From: Bacteroidales bacterium
GTDB taxonomy: Bacteria; Bacteroidota; Bacteroidia; Bacteroidales; UBA932
Length of the DNA stretch: 64,000 nt
Reading direction: 5' to 3'
Assembly: GCA_017619675.1 (NCBI GenBank)
Contig: JAFZRX010000004.1
Location: forward strand, 62,001-126,000
The notes under the pieces were generated by a model. The model saw only the letters and a list, made by a program, of their open reading frames with translations, did no database searches and was not told the origin of the DNA. Shown here in pieces: positions 18,494 to 27,566 of this stretch. The stretch's first letter is position 1. Every line of letters starts with the position of its first letter. Position numbers and translations under genes: made by a program.

Positions 18494-18910
18494 ATGAAGA
18501 AAGGCACAAGGATATTTTTTGGAATACTGTTGCTGATTTATCTGGCGGCGGTGTTGTACCTGTGCTTCTCAACCCTGCAGAACCTGCCCCACGTACAGAG
18601 GAAGATCTGGGGCATCCCCACGGACAAGCTGGTTCACTTTGTGATGTTCCTGCCTTTCCCTTTCCTGATGTACCTGACTTTCGCCCCCATCACCAAGAAG
18701 TTTTTCAAGGCCCTGACGCACGTTATCATCATCTTTGGCCTTGGATGCGCTCTTGCGGCCGGAACGGAGATAGTCCAGAAACAGCTGAGTTACAGGACAG
18801 GAGACCTGAAGGACTTTGAGGCGGACGCCCTTGCCCTAATAGTGGGATCCGTATTCATTCTGCTGATCAACTTTATAATTGCCATAAACAAATCGTCCAA
18901 GCAAAAATGA
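18494..18910 (+). CDS. VanZ family membrane protein
   Basis: 138 residues with four hydrophobic helices and the VanZ-like middle part, TDKLVHFVMFLPFPFLMYL, followed by GCALAAGTEIVQKQL and GDLKDFEADALALIVG. The conserved lysine-His and Glu positions fit the family. VanZ proteins are small membrane proteins associated with glycopeptide tolerance or envelope processes; their biochemical role is uncertain. The gene is 3 bp after the ABC exporter and its stop overlaps the amidase ATG (ATGA), so it is coupled to the next gene. Confidence 0.9.
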   Translation: MKKGTRIFFGILLLIYLAAVLYLCFSTLQNLPHVQRKIWGIPTDKLVHFVMFLPFPFLMYLTFAPITKKFFKALTHVIIIFGLGCALAAGTEIVQKQLSYRTGDLKDFEADALALIVGSVFILLINFIIAINKSSKQK

Positions 18911-21900
18911 CACGCAGACTAGCGACAGCCATAACAGCGTTCCTTCTGGCATGTGCCAGCGCCTTTGCCCAGGGATCCCTGCAGCAGGATTTCCAGGAGG
19001 CGAGCGACTCCCTGAAAGTCCTCCTTGAGAAACGCACCACTGTTGAGACGGACCTGAAACTGGACCGCGTGCTGCGCCGGTCAAACCAACTGGATTTCTA
19101 TTTCAGTCAGGAACTGGGCGACTATCCATGGCGCAAGGCGGACATCGACTGGTTCAAGAGGACGCTGAAATCCCTGTTTCCAAGCAGTTATGAAAGCTCT
19201 ACCATAGGCAACATCTATGTCCGCAACCATAACCTGAACGATTACGCAACCCCCGCCCTGGGCTTTGACGGAAAGCCTTCCAAGGATACGTATCATTACA
19301 CCGCTCCCGGAGGGACTCCCCTGGTCAGGAGGGTGGGCGCGCAGGCCAATCCCAAGGGCCTGGACGGAAGGCACATAGCGCTGTGGCAGAGCCACGGGCG
19401 CTATTTCGAGGAGGACACGGACCGCTGGGAGTGGCAGCGCGCCCCCACCCACGGAACCGTGGAGGACCTTTACACACAGAGCATAGTGATCCCGTTCCTT
19501 ATGCCCATGCTGGAGAACGCAGGTGCATATATCCTCAGCCCCCGCGAAAGGGACATTCAAGCCCACGAGATAATCATTGACAACGACGCTTCCTTTACCG
19601 GAGAGCGTTCCGGCCTCATCCGCCGCGTGGGCATATACACGGAGGTGGGAGACTGGAGCAACGCCGGAGTGGGCTTTGCGGATACAAAACGGACATATAT
19701 GCTGGGCGACACGCCGTTCAAGGACGGCAGCGCCCGCCAGAGCGGATGCGTGGCATCCGCAGGCGAAGGGCGCAGCCTCGCCAGGTGGTCCTTCACTCCC
19801 CCGGAGAAAGGCAGTTACGCAGTCTATGTCTCCTACAAGACCCTGAGTAACAGCACTGATGCGGCGCACTATACGGTGCAGCACGCCGGCGGCTCCACTG
19901 AGTTCTACGTGAACCAGCAGATGGGTGGAAGCACCTGGATCTATCTTGGAACCTTCGAGCTCGATTCCGATGCCAGGGTTACCCTGGACAACGTCTATCC
20001 TTCAGGCAAGGAGATGCCGTACGGCGCCGTGGTCACTGCAGACGCCGTCAAGATTGGCGGCGGAATGGGCAAGACGGCGCGCGGCGTGGCAAAGGCTCCG
20101 CAGAGCAGCTATACCACCTCCGGATTGGCCAGTTACCTGGAAGGAGCCCTCTACTGGATGCAGTGGGCCGGAGCCGATCCGGACCTTACAATAAACTGGG
20201 CGGACGACTACACCAAGGACTTCGCGGGCCGCGGAGCCTGGGTCAGCGACCTTACCGGAGGCAGCAAGTTCAACCCGGACAAGCCCGGCAAGAAAATCCC
20301 CGTGGACCTGTCCCTGGCCATCCATTCCGATGCGGGAGTAACCCCCAACGATTCAATAGTGGGCACCCTGGCAATCTACACGCTGTCCTCCGACGGCAAG
20401 GCCACCTATGCTGACGGCCGCAGCCGATACCTGGGACGAACATACGCGGACCTGGTCCAGAGCCAGATATGCAACGACATCCGTGCGGAATTCAACCCTG
20501 AGTGGAGCCGGAGGGAACTCTGGGACCGCTCCTACAGCGAGGCCCGCTCCACTTCCGTCCCCGGAATCATCATAGAGAACCTGGCCCACCAGAACCTGGC
20601 CGACATGCAGTACGGCCTCAACCCTGACTTCAAGTTCACCCTGGCCAGGGCCATATACAAAGGCGTCCTGAAATTCCTCAGCAACGAGTACAACCGGGAA
20701 TATGCGGTACAGCCGCTTCCGGTCAACTCCATGGCCGTGATCCCTGACGGTGACGGCAGCCTTATCCTCAGGTGGAAGCCCACCAAGGACGAACTGGAGC
20801 CCACCGCTGACGCAAAGAGCTACCTGGTTTATACCAGGCTGGACGACGGCGTCTTTGACAACGGCGTCCAGGCAACCGTGCAGGACGCTGAGGGCGGCTT
20901 TGTCCAGACCAAATTGTCTTACGCCAAGGGGCATATATACAGTTTCAAGGTAGTCGCCTTGAACGAAGGCGGAAAGAGTTTCCCTTCAGAGACGGTAAGT
21001 TTTGGAGTTCCGGACAACGCATCGGGCAGCACCGTGATGGTGGTCAACAACTTTGACCGCGTATCCGGCCCCACCTGGTTCGATTCAGAGACCTACGGCG
21101 GCTTCCTCTACAGCGAAGACGGAGGAGTGGGCTATATGAACGACATAGCCTTCATAGGCGAGGTCTATGAGTTCCGCAGGGACATGGAATGGATTGACGA
21201 CGACAACCCCGGCTGGGGCGGCAGCAGCGTGGAAGACGCTGGCGTCATAATCCCGGGCAACACCTTCGACTTCGCGAAGGTGCACGGCCGCGCCCTGATG
21301 GCTGCGGGACGGCCGTTCTACAGCGTCTCCGCCGCTGCCTGGGAGGCTGACCCTTCCCTGTCCAAGGGCGCGGGCGCGGCTGACATCATCTGCGGAAAGC
21401 AGGTCAAGGTCAGCGTGGGCCCGGGCAAGGTGCGCTACGCCGTATTCCCTGAAGAACTGCAGAAAGCCATAAGGAGTTTCACCTCCGGCGGAGGCAACAT
21501 CCTCATATCCGGAGCCAACATTGCAACTGACGTCTGGGACAGGGTCTTCCCCATAGAGATAGACAAGGTACAGCGGGAACAGGACATAAGGTTTGTCCAG
21601 GAAGTGCTCGGCTACAAGTGGCACACGGGGCACGGTTCATACACAGGCCTGGTCGCACCGGCGGGCGGAGGAAAGAACATAGCCTTCCACAGGGAGCGCA
21701 ACAACCAAGTCTACCAGGTAGAGAACCCTGACGGAATAGTTCCTGCGGACGAAAAGGGCGTCACCACCTTCAGGTACACAGGAAACAATGTCCCGGCTGC
21801 GGTACAGTTTACGGGAAAAGGATACAAGGTAGCATCTTTCGGCTTCCCCCTGGAAACCGTCACGGATTATTCAGACATGGAAATGCTCATCCGCGGCGCC

Positions 21901-21921
21901 CTGGACTTCTTCTCCAACTAG
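18907..21921 (+). CDS. Large exported N-acetylmuramoyl-L-alanine amidase-like protein with golvesin-like domain
   Basis: 1004 residues with signal peptide MTRRLATAITAFLLACASAFA. Pieces of an Amidase_3 catalytic domain are spread along the chain: IALWQSHG near residue 157, LAIHSDAG near 473 and GIIIENLAHQN near 557, which resemble the H, H and E metal/catalytic positions. A beta-sandwich insertion lies at about 290-390 (YAVYVSYKTLSNSTDAAHY then TWIYLGTFELDSDARVTL) and matches the golvesin/xanthan-lyase C-terminal-like domain. A fibronectin-III-like domain (about 600-700) and a C-terminal GATase-like domain follow. Databases often name such proteins xanthan lyase, but cell-wall or glycan amidase activity is more plausible. 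It overlaps the VanZ stop by 4 bp. Confidence 0.75.
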   Translation: MTRRLATAITAFLLACASAFAQGSLQQDFQEASDSLKVLLEKRTTVETDLKLDRVLRRSNQLDFYFSQELGDYPWRKADIDWFKRTLKSLFPSSYESSTIGNIYVRNHNLNDYATPALGFDGKPSKDTYHYTAPGGTPLVRRVGAQANPKGLDGRHIALWQSHGRYFEEDTDRWEWQRAPTHGTVEDLYTQSIVIPFLMPMLENAGAYILSPRERDIQAHEIIIDNDASFTGERSGLIRRVGIYTEVGDWSNAGVGFADTKRTYMLGDTPFKDGSARQSGCVASAGEGRSLARWSFTPPEKGSYAVYVSYKTLSNSTDAAHYTVQHAGGSTEFYVNQQMGGSTWIYLGTFELDSDARVTLDNVYPSGKEMPYGAVVTADAVKIGGGMGKTARGVAKAPQSSYTTSGLASYLEGALYWMQWAGADPDLTINWADDYTKDFAGRGAWVSDLTGGSKFNPDKPGKKIPVDLSLAIHSDAGVTPNDSIVGTLAIYTLSSDGKATYADGRSRYLGRTYADLVQSQICNDIRAEFNPEWSRRELWDRSYSEARSTSVPGIIIENLAHQNLADMQYGLNPDFKFTLARAIYKGVLKFLSNEYNREYAVQPLPVNSMAVIPDGDGSLILRWKPTKDELEPTADAKSYLVYTRLDDGVFDNGVQATVQDAEGGFVQTKLSYAKGHIYSFKVVALNEGGKSFPSETVSFGVPDNASGSTVMVVNNFDRVSGPTWFDSETYGGFLYSEDGGVGYMNDIAFIGEVYEFRRDMEWIDDDNPGWGGSSVEDAGVIIPGNTFDFAKVHGRALMAAGRPFYSVSAAAWEADPSLSKGAGAADIICGKQVKVSVGPGKVRYAVFPEELQKAIRSFTSGGGNILISGANIATDVWDRVFPIEIDKVQREQDIRFVQEVLGYKWHTGHGSYTGLVAPAGGGKNIAFHRERNNQVYQVENPDGIVPADEKGVTTFRYTGNNVPAAVQFTGKGYKVASFGFPLETVTDYSDMEMLIRGALDFFSN

Positions 21922-22982
21922 CCTATCACCCACCTGCTTCCCGGAATCAGGGAAATCAGTTTACAGCTTATATAACTGCATATATAGGTGGCCAGCGCTA
22001 TGGCCGGGATCGCCAGCGATATGTGCAGGTGAGGCGTGATCACCGGTGCCAGCAGCCACAGCCAGAACATATGTATCAGGAACATTCCGTAACTTACCTT
22101 GGATATGTCATACACCAACTTGTAGCACTTGCCGGGCTTGTGGATCGTGGTGAACAGCAGGAAGGCTCCAAAGGTATATACCACGCAGTTTATGGTGCAG
22201 AAGCACCAGCCAATCTCCATTTCCACCACGCTCTGCGCCGTTCCCGGAACTATCTGGACATAGAAGCTCAGGATGGTGGCCACTGCTCCTACAATAAGGC
22301 AGATAAGGCCTGTCAGGCGGCGCTTGGCGTCGTCCCAATGGATATGGTTCTTGATATAATGGGCCATCACCAGGTATCCCGGATAGCCGGCAAAGTTGTA
22401 CAGCATGTCATACTGGTTCCACCAGCACTGGCCCCATACGTCCCCAAACCAGCGGTTCAGGTAAGGGATGCAGGTACTCAATGCCCATAGGATGAGGAAC
22501 AGCCTCTCCTGGCGCTCGGTGGCCACCTTGAGCCACGGGGAGATGAAAGGAATGAAAAGATACAGGCCGATGAGCGGATACATGAACCACAGATGTCCTG
22601 CCGCCATCGGGAAGTTGAGAGGGATATATGACAGCGCCTGCCATGCTTCCTTCCAGGTCGATGCGCCCCAGAATACCGGGAGGACTGAATACAGGACAAA
22701 GAATATGAACATTGGTGGAAGTATCCTCTTTGCCCTGCGGCGGAAGAAATCTCCCCAGGACTGACCCTCTTTAAGAGGGGCCAGCAGGAATGCGGAACAG
22801 ACCATGAACAACGGCACGGACACCCTTGCGATGCCGTCCCAGATACCCAGCCAAAGGCGTGTATCCTGGTCCGGCACCAGTATCTCCGAACCGTAGAACG
22901 TCTCCGACGCATGTACTATCAAAACCAGAAACAACGCTATTACCCTCAGGTAATCCAGAAAATATACTCTTTGCTCCTCCAT
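21918..22982 (-). CDS. Acyltransferase family 3 membrane protein
   Basis: 354 residues with about ten transmembrane helices. The start MEEQRVYFLDYLRVIALFLVL carries the D-x-LR pattern, and the histidine in LIVHASE is the conserved catalytic-region residue of acyltransferase_3 (OafA-like) proteins. Such enzymes O-acetylate surface sugars, lipids or peptidoglycan across the membrane; the acceptor here is unknown. The 3' end overlaps the convergent amidase stop by 4 bp. The ATG lies about 15 bp downstream of the tRNA terminator, and a near-consensus -7 box (TATATTAG on the minus strand, 22987-22994) is 4 nt from the ATG. Confidence 0.9.
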   Translation of the reverse strand: MEEQRVYFLDYLRVIALFLVLIVHASETFYGSEILVPDQDTRLWLGIWDGIARVSVPLFMVCSAFLLAPLKEGQSWGDFFRRRAKRILPPMFIFFVLYSVLPVFWGASTWKEAWQALSYIPLNFPMAAGHLWFMYPLIGLYLFIPFISPWLKVATERQERLFLILWALSTCIPYLNRWFGDVWGQCWWNQYDMLYNFAGYPGYLVMAHYIKNHIHWDDAKRRLTGLICLIVGAVATILSFYVQIVPGTAQSVVEMEIGWCFCTINCVVYTFGAFLLFTTIHKPGKCYKLVYDISKVSYGMFLIHMFWLWLLAPVITPHLHISLAIPAIALATYICSYISCKLISLIPGSRWVIG

Positions 22983-22996
22983 ATCGCTAATATAGG

Positions 22997-23033
22997 AATA
23001 AAAATAAAAAGGCAGCCAGGTTACTGGCTGCCT
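22997..23033 (-). terminator. Rho-independent terminator of the tRNA-Lys pair
   Basis: A perfect 10-bp stem (23010-23019 with 23024-23033), a 4-nt loop, and on the minus strand a T-rich tail (TTTTTATTTTTATT). It lies directly downstream of tRNA-Lys(CTT) and upstream of the acyltransferase start. Confidence 0.88.
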
Positions 23034-23036
23034 TTG

Positions 23037-23109
<73 letters not shown>

Positions 23110-23122
23110 TGGTTACTCTTTG

Positions 23123-23195
23123 TGACCTGTTCGGGGCTCGAACCCGAGACCCCCACATTAAAAGTGTGATGCTCTACCAACTGAGCTAACAAGTC
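23123..23195 (-). tRNA. tRNA-Lys (anticodon TTT)
   Basis: A 73-nt cloverleaf. The acceptor stem is GACTTGT/ACAGGTC with two G-T pairs, the anticodon loop is CTTTTAA (anticodon TTT) and the T loop is TTCGAGC. CCA is not encoded. It is first in the tRNA pair, 13 bp before tRNA-Lys(CTT). Confidence 0.96.
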
Positions 23196-23215
23196 CTCCT
23201 CCCGATTAGGGTTTG

Positions 23216-23223
23216 CAAAGGTA
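23216..23223 (-). promoter_or_regulatory. -7 element for the tRNA-Lys operon
   Basis: On the minus strand it reads TACCTTTG, an exact TAnnTTTG. A TTTG that could act as the -33 element lies 20 bp upstream. It ends 20 bp before the first tRNA. Confidence 0.65.
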
Positions 23224-23262
23224 CTTCTTAGTTCTTAAAAATCCAAATTAAATCTGAGAAAT

Positions 23263-24606
23263 TTAGAACAAGTAGCCTATGTTGATATACATGGCGCCGT
23301 TTCCGTCCTGGTTGTATTCGATACTGCCCTTGCGGAAATGGCTCAGAGGCATGCCGTACTCGAAGGCCACGATGAAGTTCTCGTTCATGATGAAACGGAA
23401 ACCGGCTCCGAAAGTGATATGCATGGAATCCTTATTAGCTCCATGGAGGGCGCTGGCTCCGGAAACTACTGCAGGCAGGCTGCTCAGGTCCCTTCCCCTT
23501 GTAACAGTGGATCCGTCGCTGAAGGCGCTCAGGCCAAGGGCGATGTTCTGGTTGAAGGCGTTGAAACTGAGGAAGCGCCAGCGGAGTTCCGCAGTGTAAG
23601 TGAACATGTCAAGGCCCACTACCCTGTCGCGGAGCATTCCGCGCACGTTGCGGTATCCGCCCATTCCGTCACGGTCATAGTTCTCTCCCATCACGGTGAT
23701 GTAAGGAAGCACGTAGTATGGAGCGTTCTTTCCAAAGGTTCCCTCATAGTTGAGACGGTATGCGAAGGTGAGCACATCGTTCTTCACTATTGGCAGATAC
23801 TGCCTGAAAGTCAGGGAGTAACGGTAGAACGGGTTCTTTGTGCCAAGCCACTTGGGAGCGGCGTGGATATGGCCCTCGGCCCAGATTCCGCGGGTAGGGG
23901 CTCCCTCCTTGTCGCGTGAATCGTATACAAGGCCCAGACGGATGCCGCTGGAGAAGCCGCCTTCGGCCTCCTCGTCGGAGATTGCACCGTACTGCCTGTA
24001 AATCTCATACAAGGTGGGCATATAGTCCGGATACTTCTGCTTATCATCTTTACCCTTGTTGATGCTTTCGCGGTCTATCGCTCCCTGTTTGAACCAGCTG
24101 GCGTGATAACCTACCTCCCACTTGAGGTTGTCAGTGATGTCGCCAATGAAGTCTGTCTTGGCAAGCAACTGCTTGCGGGCCATCTTGTAGTACGGGGTGT
24201 AGATGAAACCATTGCCCGCTTTTCCGTCAGCGACGGATTCGTAATCATAGTATGACTCGTAGCCGTTGAAGCCGTAGAAGTCCATGGCCTTGTCGAGCGC
24301 CAGGGATATGGCGGATGACCAGCGGACACCCGGGATCAATTCCTTTGCGTCATATGACAGGTTGAACAGTGAGGATCCTTTGGTGAAGAAGGATGCCTCC
24401 GCATAAAGCTTGGAGTTATAGTTGGGATAATTGCTTCCGTCACCAAAGTCATAGATGTTCAGCAGGGCGCCGTACTGGAGTCCCTTGTCAGCATCGAATG
24501 CCACAACCGGAAGGGGTCCGAAACTTAGACCGGTCTTTACTATGTCCTGGGCCGCCGCTGTAAGGCAGGCGAGGGAAACTATGGCTGAGATAATCAGGCG
24601 TTTCAT
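23263..24606 (-). CDS. Omp85/BamA-TamA family outer-membrane beta-barrel protein
   Basis: 447 residues from ATG 24606, which begins MKRLIISAIVSLACLTAAAQ, a clear signal peptide; a longer frame upstream has no signal. The body is rich in alternating aromatic beta-strands and ends in GAMYINIGYLF, with the terminal phenylalanine used for BAM-dependent insertion. Segments such as VYDSRDKEGAPTRGIWAEG resemble surface-antigen/Omp85 barrels. No POTRA repeats are evident, so it may be a barrel-only member. The ATG overlaps the plsC stop (ATGA). Confidence 0.82.
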   Translation of the reverse strand: MKRLIISAIVSLACLTAAAQDIVKTGLSFGPLPVVAFDADKGLQYGALLNIYDFGDGSNYPNYNSKLYAEASFFTKGSSLFNLSYDAKELIPGVRWSSAISLALDKAMDFYGFNGYESYYDYESVADGKAGNGFIYTPYYKMARKQLLAKTDFIGDITDNLKWEVGYHASWFKQGAIDRESINKGKDDKQKYPDYMPTLYEIYRQYGAISDEEAEGGFSSGIRLGLVYDSRDKEGAPTRGIWAEGHIHAAPKWLGTKNPFYRYSLTFRQYLPIVKNDVLTFAYRLNYEGTFGKNAPYYVLPYITVMGENYDRDGMGGYRNVRGMLRDRVVGLDMFTYTAELRWRFLSFNAFNQNIALGLSAFSDGSTVTRGRDLSSLPAVVSGASALHGANKDSMHITFGAGFRFIMNENFIVAFEYGMPLSHFRKGSIEYNQDGNGAMYINIGYLF

Positions 24607-25511
24607 TTCTTGATGTCTTGTATAAGGTCTTGATAATAATTCAGAAGGATGTAGAAAAGGCTGTGGAATGGCCACAATACAAAGAATATGAGGCTGCAGG
24701 CAAAGCGGATGGTGTTGTTCCATGCCTTGTCCTTGACCTTGCGGAGGAAGATTGCGGTGAGGATGAGGATGGGGCTGCTGAGCACAGCGCAGGCGGCGAA
24801 CAGCGGCAGGGTCAGGATGGCGAGAAGCGCGCGCGGGACGATAAGTCCGTGATTGCGCTCCGGCACTTCCAGGTCCACCAGTGCCTGGATCCTGTCGCCC
24901 AGCATCTCGAGCCGGGCCCTGGAATCCATGTCGCGCACGTCGTCCAGCGGCAGCGGCTCTCCAAAGCGGACCTTCACAGGCTTCATATAGCGGAAGAAAT
25001 CCCCGTATGTGAGCCCCACGGGCACAATGTATATCTTCTTGCCTGTCTCCTGTTCAGCGAGCTCTGCGAGGCGGAAAACGCCCTTCTTGATGGGTCGCTG
25101 AATCTCACGCTGAGGCCTGTGCGTGCCTTCCACATAAAGGCAGAACGGAGTGCCATGGTCCAGGCATTCTACTATCTCCTCAAAGATCTGCTGGTTGCCG
25201 CTTACGGCGGACATGCCGTCGCGCTCGCGCGCAAGTGGAACTATGCGCAGCCAGCGCAGAGCCTTGTTCGCCTTGGGCTTGCGGAAAATGTCCGCGCGTG
25301 CCCCGAAAGCCGAAACGCCCCTGAAAGCGTACAGCAGGACCAGAGGGTCCATCATGGTGCAGCAGTGGTTGGAGGCGAAGATTACAGCGCCGTCCTTAGG
25401 ATAATTCTCCCTTCCCTTAACCTTTATGGAACTATAGCTGCGCCAGATACAGGCATAGGAATATGCCCACAGAAGGTTATACCCGGTGCTTTTCTCCCAG
25501 AGTTTATGCAT
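24603..25511 (-). CDS. 1-acyl-sn-glycerol-3-phosphate acyltransferase-like protein (PlsC family)
   Basis: 302 residues. The acyltransferase block I is FASNHCCTMMDPLVL, where histidine and aspartate are separated by five residues instead of the usual four, a variant seen in a Bacteroidota-rich LPLAT branch. Block III, FCLYVEGTHRPQREI, holds the EGT signature. C-terminal hydrophobic helices (about 215-300) suggest membrane association. It probably acylates lysophosphatidate or a related glycerolipid. It overlaps the BASS transporter start region by 8 bp and the Omp85-like gene by 4 bp, forming a three-gene operon. Confidence 0.86.
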   Translation of the reverse strand: MHKLWEKSTGYNLLWAYSYACIWRSYSSIKVKGRENYPKDGAVIFASNHCCTMMDPLVLLYAFRGVSAFGARADIFRKPKANKALRWLRIVPLARERDGMSAVSGNQQIFEEIVECLDHGTPFCLYVEGTHRPQREIQRPIKKGVFRLAELAEQETGKKIYIVPVGLTYGDFFRYMKPVKVRFGEPLPLDDVRDMDSRARLEMLGDRIQALVDLEVPERNHGLIVPRALLAILTLPLFAACAVLSSPILILTAIFLRKVKDKAWNNTIRFACSLIFFVLWPFHSLFYILLNYYQDLIQDIKK

Positions 25512-26466
25512 TTTTCTTCAATAATCTAAATTCCCTGCGGTTGAATACCGTACTTACGGCAAGACCGCTGATAATATGCCATATTCCCCACCAGGCGGTG
25601 ATCACCAGCATTCCTCCGTGAGGCGGGAGGCCTGCGAAGATGTCCGTTCCAAGCAGGAGCGCAAGTCCAAGTCCGCTGTTCTGGATTCCGGTCTCGATTG
25701 TCATAGTCCTGCGGTCCTTGAAAGGAACCTTGAAGATGGAACCTACGCTGAAACCGATGGACAGCGCAAGGAGATTGTGTATGAATACTACCAGGAATAT
25801 GTACTTGATGCACTTGAGGAAGGCGTCCATGTTGCCCGTGAAGGAAAGCACTACCATTGCCATGAAGAAGATCAGGCTGCCCCACTGGAAAGGCTTCTTG
25901 AGCTTTTCAGCCAGTTTGGGGAGGTAATGCGAAGTAAGGATTCCTAGTGTAAGTGGAATTCCCAGGAGTATGAAAATGGTCTTGAATATGTCCCAGAGCG
26001 GAATGGTGAGCGTTGGAACTTCACCTGCAATGTTGGCCACCTTGAGATAGAGGTTTCCGTACAGCCAGAAGTTGAACGGAGTCATGAAAATGGCCAGCGC
26101 CGTACTGATTGCGGTAAGCGATACGCTCAACTCTATGTTCGCCTTGGAAAGGGAGCTCATGAAATTGGATATGTTGCCGCCCGGGCAGGACGCCACCAGG
26201 ATCATTCCCAACGCCATGCTCCATGATATGGCGGGGCCGAAGGCGAGCGCCAGCAGGAAGGTGAACAATGGGAGGATTACAAGTTGGCAAAGCATTCCCA
26301 GAAGGACGGACCTTGGATTCTTGAAGACTTCCACGAACATCTTAGGCTTTATTCCAAGAGCCACTCCGAACATCACGAATGCAAGGACAATGTTGATGGT
26401 ATTCATGCCACCGGCATTGAGAGTAACCTGTATACTGTCAATAGCCTGTTCTATAGCTTGTGTCAT
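25504..26466 (-). CDS. Bile acid:sodium symporter (BASS) family transporter
   Basis: 320 residues with about nine to ten hydrophobic helices. Family features are MILVASCPGGNISNFMSSLSKANIELS (the crossover helix motif CPGGxxSN) and, later, TIETGIQNSGLGLALLLG (the second crossover ExxxQNsgL). Members import organic anions with sodium; in gut Bacteroidota bile acids or keto-acids are possible substrates, but this is not resolved. It is first in the operon with plsC and the Omp85-like gene. The divergent gap to pfkA carries a large imperfect palindrome. Confidence 0.92.
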   Translation of the reverse strand: MTQAIEQAIDSIQVTLNAGGMNTINIVLAFVMFGVALGIKPKMFVEVFKNPRSVLLGMLCQLVILPLFTFLLALAFGPAISWSMALGMILVASCPGGNISNFMSSLSKANIELSVSLTAISTALAIFMTPFNFWLYGNLYLKVANIAGEVPTLTIPLWDIFKTIFILLGIPLTLGILTSHYLPKLAEKLKKPFQWGSLIFFMAMVVLSFTGNMDAFLKCIKYIFLVVFIHNLLALSIGFSVGSIFKVPFKDRRTMTIETGIQNSGLGLALLLGTDIFAGLPPHGGMLVITAWWGIWHIISGLAVSTVFNRREFRLLKKNA

Positions 26467-26480
26467 AAATTAAATATTCA

Positions 26481-26518
26481 GCACAATTTTTTTGAAAATA
26501 AGTGTTAAAAAATCGTGC
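26481..26518. repeat. Imperfect inverted repeat in the BASS/pfkA divergent region
   Basis: Arms 26481-26492 and 26507-26518 match at 11 of 12 positions around a 14-nt centre. It lies in the predicted 5' leader of the BASS gene, next to a near-consensus minus-strand -7 box (TAACTTAG, 26518-26525). It could be a regulator binding site or an RNA hairpin. Confidence 0.5.
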
Positions 26519-26526
26519 TAAGTTAC

Positions 26527-26534
26527 TAATTTTG
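26527..26534 (+). promoter_or_regulatory. -7 element for pfkA
   Basis: TAATTTTG matches TAnnTTTG and ends 26 bp before the pfkA ATG. Confidence 0.55.
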
Positions 26535-26560
26535 ATTATTAATCAAAAACTTACCCTCAA

Positions 26561-27535
26561 ATGAAAGATATAAAGACCATTGGAGTGCTTACATCCGGCG
26601 GGGATTCTCCCGGAATGAACGCCGCCATCAGGGCCGTGACCCGTTCCGCCATCGCTGCCGGCTGGAAGGTCTACGGCATATACAGGGGCTATGAAGGCCT
26701 CATAAACGGCAATATCAAGGAACTTACCACGGAGAGCGTGAGCAACACCATCCAGAGGGGCGGAACTTTCCTCAAGACCGCCAGGAGTGAGGAATTCCGC
26801 ACCGAGGAAGGCCGCAACAAGGCGTACGAGCACCTGCGCCACTACAAGATAGACGCGCTCATAGTCATTGGAGGGAACGGCTCCCTTTCCGGAGCTCAGC
26901 AGCTCGCCCGCGAGCACGAGATTGCCATAATCGGCCTCCCCGGAACAATTGACAACGACCTTTACGGCACGGACTACACCATTGGATACGACACCGCACT
27001 GAACACCATCATGGACTGCGTGGACAAGATACGCGACACCGCCACCAGCCATGACCGCATCTTCTTCGTGGAGGTGATGGGAAGGGACGCCGGCTTCCTG
27101 GCGCAGAACAGCGCCATCGCCGCCGGCGCGGAAGCCGCCATCATCCCGGAGGCCAACACTGACATAGACCAGCTGGCCACCTTCATCGGGCGCGGCATCC
27201 GCAAGAGCAAGAACAGCAGCATAGTGCTGGTATCGGAGAAGGACGGCGGAGCGATGCATTACGCGGAACGCGTACGCGCGGAGTACCCGCAGTACGACGT
27301 GCGAGTGTCCATCCTTGGACACCTGCAGCGCGGAGGCTCCCCTTCCGCCTTCGACCGCATCCTGGCAAGCCGCATGGGCGTGGCCGCGATCGAGGCCCTC
27401 AAGGAAGGCCAGCGCAACATCATGATCGGAATCAAGGATGACACAATAGTCTACATCCCAATAGCCAAGGCGGTCAAGATTGACAAGCCCATCGACTCCG
27501 AACTGCACAACGTTCTAGACATCCTGTCAACATAA
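26561..27535 (+). CDS. pfkA: 6-phosphofructokinase, ATP-type
   Basis: 324 residues, the normal PfkA length. Motifs are [18 protein letters not shown] (ATP site), [20 protein letters not shown] with catalytic D131, [11 protein letters not shown], and [15 protein letters not shown]. The glycine after the variable position indicates an ATP rather than pyrophosphate donor. The box usually written GGDGS reads GGNGS here, with N106 replacing the aspartate that contacts Mg-ATP (D103 in E. coli PfkA). The rest of the site is intact. The enzyme phosphorylates fructose-6-phosphate in glycolysis. It stands alone, convergent with manC across a shared terminator. Confidence 0.95.
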   Translation: MKDIKTIGVLTSGGDSPGMNAAIRAVTRSAIAAGWKVYGIYRGYEGLINGNIKELTTESVSNTIQRGGTFLKTARSEEFRTEEGRNKAYEHLRHYKIDALIVIGGNGSLSGAQQLAREHEIAIIGLPGTIDNDLYGTDYTIGYDTALNTIMDCVDKIRDTATSHDRIFFVEVMGRDAGFLAQNSAIAAGAEAAIIPEANTDIDQLATFIGRGIRKSKNSSIVLVSEKDGGAMHYAERVRAEYPQYDVRVSILGHLQRGGSPSAFDRILASRMGVAAIEALKEGQRNIMIGIKDDTIVYIPIAKAVKIDKPIDSELHNVLDILST

Positions 27536-27538
27536 AGA

Positions 27539-27566
27539 AATGGCCCGGATCAGTTCCCGGGCCATT
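27539..27566. terminator. Bidirectional terminator between pfkA and manC
   Basis: A perfect 10-bp GC-rich stem (27539-27548 with 27557-27566) and an 8-nt loop. It starts 3 bp after the pfkA stop and includes the last codons of manC. The minus-strand side has the better T-rich tail. Confidence 0.7.
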
